A stretch of 64,000 nt of DNA from Petrimonas sulfuriphila. GTDB lineage: Bacteria; Bacteroidota; Bacteroidia; Bacteroidales; Dysgonomonadaceae. The DNA is taken from NCBI GenBank assembly GCA_038561985.1, contig CP073276.1:1426001-1490000 (forward strand), read 5' to 3'. Under the pieces are notes generated by a model that saw only the letters and a program-made list of their open reading frames with translations, did not search any database and was not told the DNA's origin. The stretch's first letter is position 1. Each line of letters opens with the position of its first letter. This document shows, one piece after another, positions 54,167 to 62,334 of the stretch. Position numbers and translations under genes: made by a program.

Positions 54167-57100
54167 TTAATTAATTTTGAAGTCGATGTTCAAATTGTTC
54201 TTTAAGTTGTCTATCAGGTGTTTGTTTACCTGAATTTTAGACGGACGCGAAAAAAGTTGCACGTTCATGTTGTACGCTTCGCCGATAATGTTGAAATATA
54301 ACAACGAATGGCCCGAATTGTTTTTCATCAGAGCCGATAATTCCGAAACCAACGTGTCGTCCAGTTCGGTAATCGGGAGCTGAAGTGTTATTTTGGTAAC
54401 CAGCTTGTCTTTCACCTCAGAAAGCAGGTTGATGGAGATTACCTTTATTTCCAGCTCTTCCGGGCGGAATCGCTTGGGTTGGATTTTGGCCGTGACATAA
54501 ATAGAAAGTCCGAGGCGTGCAAACCTTCCGAAATTTACACTGTCATCTCCGAAAAACGCCAGCTCACAGCTGCCAGTATAATCTTCTATAGCCATGATCG
54601 TGTAGGGGCTACCGCGTTTTGTCTGTCCCTCCCTTACGCTGGTAACCAGGCCGCCAAAGCTGACATCCTTGCCGTTAAGGGGATTCAGGTCCTGTAGCAA
54701 TGCGCAACTGGAAGTGCAAACATAGTTCAATATGAATTCATAATCATCCAGCGGATGTGCCGACAAATAAATTCCGATAAGTTCCCGTTCTTTATTCAAT
54801 CGTACCAGGTCGGATAATTTCTCCACTTTCGGCAGTTCGGGGCGGCTGATCATAAACGATGTATCGTCTCCAAAAAGTGAATTCATGGATAGATACTTGT
54901 CCTGCTGAAACTTGTTCCCGTACCGGATAAGCGTTTCCAAAAAGTCCTCCCCTTTGCTGTTTACCGATAGAAAATGTTCCCGTTTTACTCCGGGAAGCGA
55001 ATCGAAAGCTCCAGCCAATGCCAGTGATTCAATGTTTTTCTTGTTACACGAAGATAGATTCACCCGCTCCACAAAATCAAACACATCTTTAAACGGGCCA
55101 TTGTTCGTCCTTTCTTCCAGTATGCCTTCCACGGCTCCGTGGCCGACACTTTTTATGGCAGCCAGCCCGAAGCGGATATGGCCGGATTTGTTCACCGAGA
55201 ACTTGAGTACCGATTCGTTGATGTCCGGCGAAAGAACATTGATGCCCATGGCTTTGCACTCGTCCATAAACTTGGTGATTTCAGTGATGTTATTCAGGTT
55301 GTTAGACAACACCGACGCCATATATTCCGATGGGTAGTTTGCTTTCAGCCAGGCGGTCTGGTAGGCAACCCACGAATAACAGGTGGAATGCGATTTATTG
55401 AAGGCGTATTGAGCAAATTTTTCCCAGTCCGTCCAAATCTTTTGCAGGTCTTTTTCTTTGTAGCCGTTGGATTTCCCTCCGGAAATAAATTTTTCTTTCA
55501 AGGCCGCCATTTTGTCCGCCAATTTCTTGCCCATGGCCTTGCGCAACTCATCCGATTGTCCCCGGGTGAAATTGGCCAGCAGTCGCGACAAAAGCATCAC
55601 CTGCTCCTGGTAAACCGTGATTCCATAGGTCTCGTCCAGAAATTTCTCCATTACCGGAATATCGTATACGATCTTCTCTTTTCCTTGCTTGCGGGCGATA
55701 AAAGATGGGATATAATCCATCGGGCCGGGACGGTACAGGGCATTCATTGCAATCAGGTCTTCAAACTTGCTGGGGTGAAGCTCTTTCAGGTACTTCTGCA
55801 TCCCGGTTGACTCAAACTGGAATGTACCGGTGGTTTGGCCGTTACTGTACAGTTCGTATGTTTTTGGGTCATCCAGCGGAATGGTGTTGATGTCTATCTT
55901 GATGCCGTATGTTGTTTCGATGTTTATGAGCGCATCCTTTATGATGGTCAGGGTTTTAAGTCCCAGAAAGTCCATCTTTATCAACCCCGTCTCTTCGATG
56001 ACGGAGCCTTCGTATTGCGTCACAAGCAGCTTTTCCTTTGTTTCCTTGTCGTCAGCAGTGCTTATAGGGACAATGTCGGATATATCGGTTTGTCCGATAA
56101 TAACGCCACAAGCGTGTACTCCGGTGCTGCGCACGTTCCCCTCGAGCATTTCAGCATATTTGAGCGTATCCCGGACCAGCGGGTCGGGGTTGTTGGCGGC
56201 TTCTTTGAGTTCTGGAACGTGTTCAATGGCTTCCCGAAGATTTATTTTTTTTACGTTGGGAATCCTGTCGGGAACCAGTTTCGCCAGCCGGTCTGCTTCT
56301 GCCAGAGGCAGTTTATGCACGCGGGCCACATCACGGATAGACGATTTTGTAGCCATAGTCCCGTAGGTGATGATGCGGGCGACCTTTTCGAATCCGTACT
56401 TTTCAGTAACCCATTGGAGTACTTTGTCGCGGCCTTCGTCGTCGAAATCAATGTCTATATCAGGCATGGAGATACGATCCGGGTTGAGGAACCGCTCAAA
56501 CAGCAGATCGTATTTCAGCGGATCGATATCCGTGATTCCCAGGCAGTATGCCACAGCCGATCCGGCTGCCGATCCACGGCCCGGACCAACCGCAACGTCC
56601 ATTTGGCGTGCCGCGTTAATAAAGTCCTGGACGATCAGAAAATACCCGGGAAATCCCATGTTGGTAATGGTATCGATTTCAAACTTCAACCGTGAGGTAA
56701 CCTCTTCGCTGAGTTCTTCCCCGTATTTTTTGCGTGCCCCGATTTTGGTAAGGTGCCTAAGATAGTCCGACTCGAGCTGGATACGGATTGCTTTGTCGTA
56801 TCCTCCCAACCGCTTAAAATTGGTTTCACCAAACTTTTCGATCAATGCTGCTTCCGGGTACCTGGTCTTATACTCTTCTTCGGTTCCAAACGAACTGTCG
56901 ATGGGGTAAAAAGGCATCAATGCCGGATTATCAATGGAATAAATTTCTACCTTGTCGGCAATCTCCATCGTGTTGGCGAGCGCTTCAGGTACATCACTAA
57001 AAATTCGATTCATCTCAGCCGTGGTTTTTATCCACTCCTGTTTGGTATAGCGCATCCGGTCGGGGTCATCGAAATCCTTCCCCATGCTCAGGCAGATAAG

Positions 57101-57892
57101 CCGGTCGTGCGCTTCGGCATCCTCTTCGTTTACGAAGTGAGCGTCGTTAGTAGCAATCACCTTCACACCGTATTTCTTGCCGATTTTGATAATCTCTTCG
57201 TTGACACGTTGCTGTTTCGGAAAAGTCGTTTGGTCGGCATCGGAGCGGTCGGTTTTGTGGCGTTGAATTTCGAGGTAAAAATCGTCGCCGAAAATGTTCT
57301 TAAACCATTCAACCGCTTCTTCTGCTCCCTCCACGTTGCCATCGTCTATTTTCCGCGGTATCTCACCCCCCAGGCAAGCCGTGGAGATGATGAGTCCTTC
57401 GTGATATTGCTCAAGCAGTTCCTTGTCGATGCGCGGACGGTAATAAAACCCTTCGGTCCAGCTTTTCGATACCATCTTGATGAGGTTTTTGTATCCGGTC
57501 AGGTTTTTGGCAAGCACAACAAGATGCCATCCACTGCCGTCAATTTTTTCCGTTTGTGAAAAACGGTTGCGGCGCGCACAGTAACATTCGCAGCCAATAA
57601 TGGGCTTGAAATTGAGTTTGGCGGTTTTGGCAGCAATCTCCTCTTTTAGTTTTTGGCTGGCAGGATTGCTTTCCAGTTCCTTGCTCAATTGTTTTATTTC
57701 GTTTTTTGTTTTCGATTTGACACTGTTGATATAATTCACGAACTCCTTGATCCCGTACATCGCTCCGTGGTCGGTCAGTGCGATTCCGGCCATCCCGTCG
57801 TTCATGGCTTTATCAACAATCCGGTTGATACTGGCTTGTCCGTCGAGCAAGGAATATTGGGAGTGGACGTGTAAATGTACAAATGGCTGCAT
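54167..57892 (-). CDS. dnaE: DNA polymerase III alpha subunit
   Basis: A 1241-residue replicative polymerase. An N-terminal PHP domain opens with FVHLHVHSQYSLLDG (5-19) and ALTDHGAMYGIKEF. The polymerase core has GPGRGSAAGSAVAYCLGITD and the catalytic aspartates in MPDIDIDFDDEGRD. Helix-hairpin-helix and OB-fold (SFGGLVTSVREGQTKRGSPY) domains follow. Length and domain order are those of DnaE1. A -7 box at 57930-57937 gives a leader of about 30 bases, and trxA is cotranscribed. Its PHP histidines look intact, so a proofreading role of that domain is possible. Confidence 0.97.
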   Translation of the reverse strand: MQPFVHLHVHSQYSLLDGQASINRIVDKAMNDGMAGIALTDHGAMYGIKEFVNYINSVKSKTKNEIKQLSKELESNPASQKLKEEIAAKTAKLNFKPIIGCECYCARRNRFSQTEKIDGSGWHLVVLAKNLTGYKNLIKMVSKSWTEGFYYRPRIDKELLEQYHEGLIISTACLGGEIPRKIDDGNVEGAEEAVEWFKNIFGDDFYLEIQRHKTDRSDADQTTFPKQQRVNEEIIKIGKKYGVKVIATNDAHFVNEEDAEAHDRLICLSMGKDFDDPDRMRYTKQEWIKTTAEMNRIFSDVPEALANTMEIADKVEIYSIDNPALMPFYPIDSSFGTEEEYKTRYPEAALIEKFGETNFKRLGGYDKAIRIQLESDYLRHLTKIGARKKYGEELSEEVTSRLKFEIDTITNMGFPGYFLIVQDFINAARQMDVAVGPGRGSAAGSAVAYCLGITDIDPLKYDLLFERFLNPDRISMPDIDIDFDDEGRDKVLQWVTEKYGFEKVARIITYGTMATKSSIRDVARVHKLPLAEADRLAKLVPDRIPNVKKINLREAIEHVPELKEAANNPDPLVRDTLKYAEMLEGNVRSTGVHACGVIIGQTDISDIVPISTADDKETKEKLLVTQYEGSVIEETGLIKMDFLGLKTLTIIKDALINIETTYGIKIDINTIPLDDPKTYELYSNGQTTGTFQFESTGMQKYLKELHPSKFEDLIAMNALYRPGPMDYIPSFIARKQGKEKIVYDIPVMEKFLDETYGITVYQEQVMLLSRLLANFTRGQSDELRKAMGKKLADKMAALKEKFISGGKSNGYKEKDLQKIWTDWEKFAQYAFNKSHSTCYSWVAYQTAWLKANYPSEYMASVLSNNLNNITEITKFMDECKAMGINVLSPDINESVLKFSVNKSGHIRFGLAAIKSVGHGAVEGILEERTNNGPFKDVFDFVERVNLSSCNKKNIESLALAGAFDSLPGVKREHFLSVNSKGEDFLETLIRYGNKFQQDKYLSMNSLFGDDTSFMISRPELPKVEKLSDLVRLNKERELIGIYLSAHPLDDYEFILNYVCTSSCALLQDLNPLNGKDVSFGGLVTSVREGQTKRGSPYTIMAIEDYTGSCELAFFGDDSVNFGRFARLGLSIYVTAKIQPKRFRPEELEIKVISINLLSEVKDKLVTKITLQLPITELDDTLVSELSALMKNNSGHSLLYFNIIGEAYNMNVQLFSRPSKIQVNKHLIDNLKNNLNIDFKIN

Positions 57893-57929
57893 AAGAGAAA
57901 AATAAATGGATTTTCCGTTTTAACAGCAA

Positions 57930-57937
57930 CAAATTTA
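57930..57937 (-). promoter_or_regulatory. -7 box TAAATTTG of dnaE-trxA
   Basis: Minus-strand TAAATTTG is an exact TAnnTTTG match with predicted start near 57923. No -33 is evident. Confidence 0.55.
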
Positions 57938-57990
57938 GCCAAAAAAACAGCCGGCCCGAGAAGAAATAGATAGAAGTTATCAACAAAAAA

Positions 57991-58014
57991 ACCGGAAGGC
58001 ATTGCCCTCCGGTT
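57991..58014 (-). terminator. Terminator of the POT transporter gene
   Basis: ACCGGAGGGC and GCCTTCCGGT on the minus strand form a 10-position stem with one mismatch, followed by a T-run (complement of the A-run at 57984-57990). It lies 30 bases after the stop at 58045. Confidence 0.8.
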
Positions 58015-58044
58015 CCGTTGAATGTGTTTGGAGCGGGCTATGGT

Positions 58045-59850
58045 TTAATTGGTTGCTTTTTCAAGCCTTTTCATAATGGAAAAGATGAATACGGCCGAGG
58101 CCAGGCAACATAAAATGAAAACAGCCCACAACTGCCACAGGTCTAATTTACCCCATAAATCACTTCCGATGGAAAGAAGCTTATTCCCTACAGCTGTAGC
58201 CAGTAACCATCCAGCTTGCATCATCCCTTGAAATCTGGGAGGAGCAACTTTGGATACGAATGAAAGTCCCATGGGACTAAGGAACAGCTCCGCAATGGTC
58301 AGAACCAAGTAGGTGCCGATCAGCCAGTATGCCGAAACTCTCGAAGAATCGGGTATGGAATTTATTTTGGTTACTCCTCCTTCCTCGAACAATAATTCGT
58401 GCGGAGATACTAACCCCAGTGAAGCGATCAGCATCACCGTAAAGCCCAATGCCGCAATAATCATGCCTATACCAATTTTTCTGGGAGTGGAAGGTTCCAT
58501 GTTTCGATTACGCAGCCAAGTAAACACACCCATTACAGGAAATGTTAATGCGACGATATAGACGGGATTGAACGATTGGAAAATTTCAGGGCCGATTGGG
58601 TTGGCGGGGGCAAATTTCTTATAGAGGAAGAATGTAATAATGCCTCCTAAAACAGCTAGAATGAGGCCATAGAGTCTGTTTTTTTTGTTTTTGTTGAAAA
58701 GGAGCACCAATCCGGCTACACCTGCGGCAAATGACAATAATGAGTAAATATTAAAGAAGATATTTGTGAAAGGTCCTACATTTTTAACGGTGTAATCACG
58801 GGCGAAAAATGTTAATGTTAATCCGTTCTGATGAAACGACATCCAAAAGAAAATAACGACTAAAAATACGAGTAAAAGAGCATTTACCTTTGGCTTTTCT
58901 TCTTTCGTTGACAATTGGAACATAATGGCTACAAAGCCTAAAAATAATCCGATAGCTAACCCAAGCCCCAGGTTATTAAAAACGAAATGGAATATAACCG
59001 TGACAATAACAAAAATTGTTGCTGCTATAATATAAGCCGAAGTGGTTGATTTCAATGTTTGCCCTTCTTCTACTTTAGCTTTAGCTTTTTCAACCTGCGG
59101 TAACTTCTTGTTAAAAATTACATAAACCAGCAAGGATATAATCATTGCCACGGCTGCAATTCCAAAAGCATAATTATATCCTTTTGCAAATACCTCCAGG
59201 TATTGTGTTGCAAACGTGCCTAAGTCTGTTACAACATGTCCACTTACTTTATCAGCAAGAGCCTGAAAACTTGCAGTATTTTCTAGGGTTCCGTTTTTAA
59301 AAGCGTGAGCGAGTGCGGGTAAACTTCCGTCGTGGGCAAACCCTTGAGTACTTAGATACCAGTTACGGATTCCATTGGCTACGTGAGGCGCAAACAAGGC
59401 TCCTATATTGATTCCCATGTAGAAAATCATATAACCCGTATCCCTTACGCTAGCGTATTGCGGATTGTCATACATTTGACCAACTACAGCTTGTAGGTTG
59501 CCTTTGAAAAGACCGTTACCCAATGCGATAACTCCCAGTGCAATGATTGATAAGGCTAAAGGATTGCCCGGAATCGCCAACATAACGTATCCGGCAAACA
59601 TGATAATGATACCAAACAGAATTACGGTTTTGTATTTTCGGGTAGAATCGGCAATAATACCACCGATTAATGCCAGTGCATAAATACCAAAATAAAACCA
59701 ACTGTAAATTTCTCCGGCGATTGATTCGTTTAACCCATATTTAGCCTGGAGAAAAAGTACCAAAATGGCCATCATGGTGTAAAAACCGAAGCGTTCACCC
59801 ATGTTGGAGAAAAATGCAACGAGTAAACCTTTAGGATGATTTTTGAACAT
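58045..59850 (-). CDS. POT/PTR-family proton-coupled peptide transporter
   Basis: A 601-residue MFS transporter with about 14 hydrophobic segments. The POT signature for proton coupling is seen as NMGERFGFYTMMAILVLFLQ (16-35, the ExxERFxYY motif with Phe for the first Tyr). GGIIADSTRKYKTVILFGII and TGYMIFYMGINIGALFAPHV follow in the usual positions. The C-terminal half contains WLIGTYLVLTIAELFLSPMG, the second POT signature. It imports di- and tripeptides, consistent with a proteolytic life style. It has its own promoter and terminator. The extra central segments around 255-330 are typical of the bacterial long form. Confidence 0.93.
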   Translation of the reverse strand: MFKNHPKGLLVAFFSNMGERFGFYTMMAILVLFLQAKYGLNESIAGEIYSWFYFGIYALALIGGIIADSTRKYKTVILFGIIIMFAGYVMLAIPGNPLALSIIALGVIALGNGLFKGNLQAVVGQMYDNPQYASVRDTGYMIFYMGINIGALFAPHVANGIRNWYLSTQGFAHDGSLPALAHAFKNGTLENTASFQALADKVSGHVVTDLGTFATQYLEVFAKGYNYAFGIAAVAMIISLLVYVIFNKKLPQVEKAKAKVEEGQTLKSTTSAYIIAATIFVIVTVIFHFVFNNLGLGLAIGLFLGFVAIMFQLSTKEEKPKVNALLLVFLVVIFFWMSFHQNGLTLTFFARDYTVKNVGPFTNIFFNIYSLLSFAAGVAGLVLLFNKNKKNRLYGLILAVLGGIITFFLYKKFAPANPIGPEIFQSFNPVYIVALTFPVMGVFTWLRNRNMEPSTPRKIGIGMIIAALGFTVMLIASLGLVSPHELLFEEGGVTKINSIPDSSRVSAYWLIGTYLVLTIAELFLSPMGLSFVSKVAPPRFQGMMQAGWLLATAVGNKLLSIGSDLWGKLDLWQLWAVFILCCLASAVFIFSIMKRLEKATN

Positions 59851-59889
59851 AAATTGATTTTTTTAGATGTTTGGAATTTTTTTAATTTG

Positions 59890-59897
59890 CAAATATA
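59890..59897 (-). promoter_or_regulatory. -7 box TATATTTG of the POT gene
   Basis: An exact minus-strand TAnnTTTG match; predicted start near 59883, 33 bases before the ATG. It faces away from the pheA promoter across a gap of about 170 bases. Confidence 0.6.
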
Positions 59898-59949
59898 CAT
59901 AAATAAATGAAATATTTAACTTGAGCAAGTTGTTGATTCAGCCACTGAT

Positions 59950-60011
59950 GGGAATAACATGCAATGCTTGAATGCAGCATAAAAATATCGACAAACGGGG
60001 TAGTTATTCCC
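59950..60011. repeat. 9-bp inverted repeat between divergent promoters
   Basis: GGGAATAAC (59950-59958) is exactly complementary to GTTATTCCC (60003-60011), with 44 bases between. It lies between the POT and pheA promoters. It could bind a dimeric regulator, but the distance is large, and a chance match cannot be excluded. Confidence 0.35.
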
Positions 60012-60044
60012 GCTTTGAAAAAAATGAACAAAATATTTCTTCCT

Positions 60045-60078
60045 TTTGTTGTATTATTTAATTTTTGTTGTAATTTTG
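60045..60078 (+). promoter_or_regulatory. Promoter of the aromatic amino acid operon
   Basis: TTTG at 60045-60048 (or TTG at 60049-60051) serves as -33, and TAATTTTG at 60071-60078 as -7; centre spacing is about 25-28 bases. Transcription should start near 60085, 22 bases before the leader-peptide ATG and almost 200 bases before pheA. Confidence 0.72.
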
Positions 60079-60106
60079 CAACCGATATTCGCAAATAACG
60101 AATAAA

Positions 60107-60163
60107 ATGAAACAGAACCATTTTGCCTATTCTTTCTATTTTTACTTTTACTTTAGTAAGTAG
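60107..60163 (+). CDS. Phe/Tyr-rich leader peptide of the pheA operon attenuator
   Basis: An 18-codon ORF, MKQNHFAYSFYFYFYFSK, ends with TAG at 60161-60163. Residues 6-16 hold five Phe and four Tyr among eleven, with an unbroken FYFYFYF. Such a run is what leader peptides of phenylalanine and tyrosine operons look like. It begins about 22 bases after the predicted transcript start, and its stop codon is 1 base before the antiterminator segment. The peptide itself need have no function: the ribosome's stalling on Phe or Tyr codons when the charged tRNAs are scarce is the signal. The downstream operon makes exactly these amino acids. Translation is inferred, not shown. Confidence 0.85.
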   Translation: MKQNHFAYSFYFYFYFSK

Positions 60164-60164
60164 A

Positions 60165-60249
60165 ACAGGATTTGATGTGCAAAATGAAGAAATAAATAAA
60201 TAACTTTTTTGAATAGAAAATCCTGTCGATAGCACGACGGGATTTTTTT
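60165..60249 (+). promoter_or_regulatory. Transcription attenuator of the pheA operon (antiterminator/terminator)
   Basis: Three segments can pair in two ways. Segment 2, ACAGGATTT (60165-60173), is perfectly complementary to segment 3, AAATCCTGT (60218-60226), forming a 9-bp antiterminator. Segment 3 extended (60217-60228) also pairs with segment 4, CGACGGGATTTT (60235-60246), as a 12-bp stem with one G-U pair and a 6-base loop, ending in a T-run to 60249: a rho-independent terminator. A ribosome stalled on the Phe/Tyr codons leaves segment 2 free, so 2:3 forms and transcription goes on. A ribosome reaching the TAG covers segment 2, so 3:4 forms and transcription stops 29 bases before pheA. 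Confidence 0.85.
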
Positions 60250-60277
60250 ATTTTAATAGACTTAGCTCTCAAAACAG

Positions 60278-61123
60278 ATGAAAAAAGTTGCCATACAGGG
60301 CGGATTAGGCGCCTACCACGACATTGCTGCCCGCAATTACTTCGGGGAGGAGATAGAGATTGTTCCTTGCCTTACGTTTAAAGAGATTTTTTTAAAAGCT
60401 CAAAAAGATGAACATCTAATTGGAATTATGGCGATCGAGAACACGATTGCCGGGGGGCTGTTGCTCAATCACGACCTGCTTAAGCTCAACGACATGAAGA
60501 TTGCGGGGGAGCATAAATTGCGTATCTCCCATACGTTATCGGCGTTGCCCGGACAACGCTTGCAAGACATAAGGGAAATTGTTTCGCACCCGATGGCACT
60601 GATGCAATGTTCCGATTTTATCGAAAGCCTGCCCCAGGTGAAGGTCGTTGAGCACGAGGATACTGCTTTGGCTGCCCGGGAAATAATGGAAGGAAACACC
60701 CCGGGGATAGCGGCCATTTGCAGCAAGCTTGCCGCCGAGGTATATCACCTGGAAGTTATAAGGGAAGGAATAGAAACCAACAAACGTAACTTTACCCGGT
60801 TTCTGGTATTGGCTCACGAAGAAATGGTTCCGGAAATCCGGAAGTCATCCGATATAGACAAGGCTTCGCTTGTTTTCGTTCTGCCACACAGTGAAGGGAG
60901 CCTTTCCCGGGTGTTGTCGGTGCTCTCGTTCTACGACATCAACCTTACGCGGATTCAGTCGCTGCCGATTATCGGTCGGGAGTGGGAATATCAGTTTTAC
61001 ATCGACCTGACTTTTTCCAATTTCGAACGGTACCGTCAGTCTATCAAGGCCATACTGCCTTTGGTGGGAAACCTCAAGGTGCTGGGTGAGTATGTCGAAG
61101 ACAAACACATTGTTGCCGACTGA
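60278..61123 (+). CDS. pheA: Prephenate dehydratase
   Basis: A 281-residue enzyme converting prephenate to phenylpyruvate, the Phe branch. The catalytic domain covers about 1-180, with IQGGLGAYHDIAARNYFG at the start, MAIENTIAGGLLLNHDLL, SHPMALMQCSDFI, and NFTRFLVL holding the catalytic Thr. An ACT domain follows (about 195-275). Its usual Phe-binding motifs are altered: GALV is GSLS and ESRP is QSLP, so Phe inhibition may be weak. It has no chorismate mutase domain; that activity is fused to DAHP synthase two genes on. It is the first structural gene after the attenuator. Confidence 0.95.
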   Translation: MKKVAIQGGLGAYHDIAARNYFGEEIEIVPCLTFKEIFLKAQKDEHLIGIMAIENTIAGGLLLNHDLLKLNDMKIAGEHKLRISHTLSALPGQRLQDIREIVSHPMALMQCSDFIESLPQVKVVEHEDTALAAREIMEGNTPGIAAICSKLAAEVYHLEVIREGIETNKRNFTRFLVLAHEEMVPEIRKSSDIDKASLVFVLPHSEGSLSRVLSVLSFYDINLTRIQSLPIIGREWEYQFYIDLTFSNFERYRQSIKAILPLVGNLKVLGEYVEDKHIVAD

Positions 61124-61161
61124 ATAACAACCGAATAACTATTTAACAACTATCGAACAAA

Positions 61162-62334
61162 ATGGATAAAGTACTTAACATAGAACCTGCCGGGCACATA
61201 AAACGCATTTCGGAATATTACTTTTCGGTGAAGCTTGCCGAAGTTGCCAAAATGAATGCGGAAGGCAAAAACATCATCAGCCTGGGGGTGGGAGCACCCG
61301 ATAAAATGCCGTCGCAGGAAACGATTGAAACTTTGTGTGATACGGCATGTCGCCCCGATGTACATGCTTATCAGCCCTACTCCGGGGTACCGGAATTGAG
61401 AAAGGCTTATGCCGGATGGTATAAGAAGTTTTACAACGTCGACTTGTCGACGGACGAAGTATTGCCGCTTATCGGCTCAAAAGAAGGAATTTTACACGTT
61501 TCGATGACATTTCTCAATTTCGGCGACTCGGTATTGGTTCCCAATCCGGGATACCCAACCTACAGATCGGTTTCGGAACTTCTTCGTGCGAACGTCATCG
61601 AGTACGATTTGCTGGAGAAAAATGAGTGGCTGCCCGATTTTGATGCCCTGGAAAAGCTGGACTTGACCCGGGTAAAGCTAATGTGGGTAAATTATCCCAA
61701 TATGCCTACCGGTAAAAATGCATCCTTGGCGTTGTTCGAAAAACTGGTGGCCTTTGGTAAAAAACACGGTATTGTCATTTGTCATGATAATCCATACAGT
61801 TTTATCCTGAATGATCGTCCGATGAGTATCTTGTCGGTGCAGGGTGCAAAAGACATTTGCATTGAGCTTAACTCGTTGAGCAAATCACACAATATGTCGG
61901 GTTGGCGTATGGGGCTGCTGGCATCCAATCCAGAGTTCGTAAGATGGGTATTAAAAGCCAAGAGCAATATCGACAGCGGCCAGTTTAAACCCATGCAGCT
62001 GGCAACCGTCGCCGCTTTGCAGAACACCCGGGAGTGGCACGACGAGATGAACCGTATTTATGCCGAACGCCGTTTGTGGGCGGAGAAAATTATGGATCTG
62101 CTGAACTGCAAGTACGATAAAAGCCAGGTTGGCCTTTTTGTTTGGGGAAAATTGCCGGAATCTGTGGTGTCGAGCAAAGACTTTATCGATGATATCCTGT
62201 ACAACGCCCGCGTTTTTATTACCCCCGGTGTAATCTTCGGAAGCAATGGCGAAGGGTATATCCGGATTTCTCTCGGCGCATCCGTTGAAAAAATGGAGGA
62301 AGCCTACAATCGAATTTTAACATACAACACATGA
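61162..62334 (+). CDS. Class I/II PLP aminotransferase, probably aromatic amino acid aminotransferase
   Basis: A 390-residue fold-type I aminotransferase. SLGVGAPDKMPSQETIETL, LVPNPGYPTYRSVSELL, MWVNYPNMPTGKNA and ICHDNPYSF (with the PLP-phenol Asp and Tyr) lead to the PLP Lys241 in LNSLSKSHNMSGWRMGLLAS. The carboxylate-binding Arg is in GYIRISLG. It belongs to the LL-DAP aminotransferase/AspC-like class. Placed between pheA and DAHP synthase, it most likely makes Phe and Tyr from phenylpyruvate and 4-hydroxyphenylpyruvate, though the substrate is inferred. It starts 38 bases after pheA and overlaps the next gene by 4 bases. Confidence 0.9.
   Translation: MDKVLNIEPAGHIKRISEYYFSVKLAEVAKMNAEGKNIISLGVGAPDKMPSQETIETLCDTACRPDVHAYQPYSGVPELRKAYAGWYKKFYNVDLSTDEVLPLIGSKEGILHVSMTFLNFGDSVLVPNPGYPTYRSVSELLRANVIEYDLLEKNEWLPDFDALEKLDLTRVKLMWVNYPNMPTGKNASLALFEKLVAFGKKHGIVICHDNPYSFILNDRPMSILSVQGAKDICIELNSLSKSHNMSGWRMGLLASNPEFVRWVLKAKSNIDSGQFKPMQLATVAALQNTREWHDEMNRIYAERRLWAEKIMDLLNCKYDKSQVGLFVWGKLPESVVSSKDFIDDILYNARVFITPGVIFGSNGEGYIRISLGASVEKMEEAYNRILTYNT

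Noticed and set aside
55835-56695. 286-codon plus-strand frame inside dnaE
   Set aside because: It is antisense to the polymerase core, whose catalytic motifs are intact.
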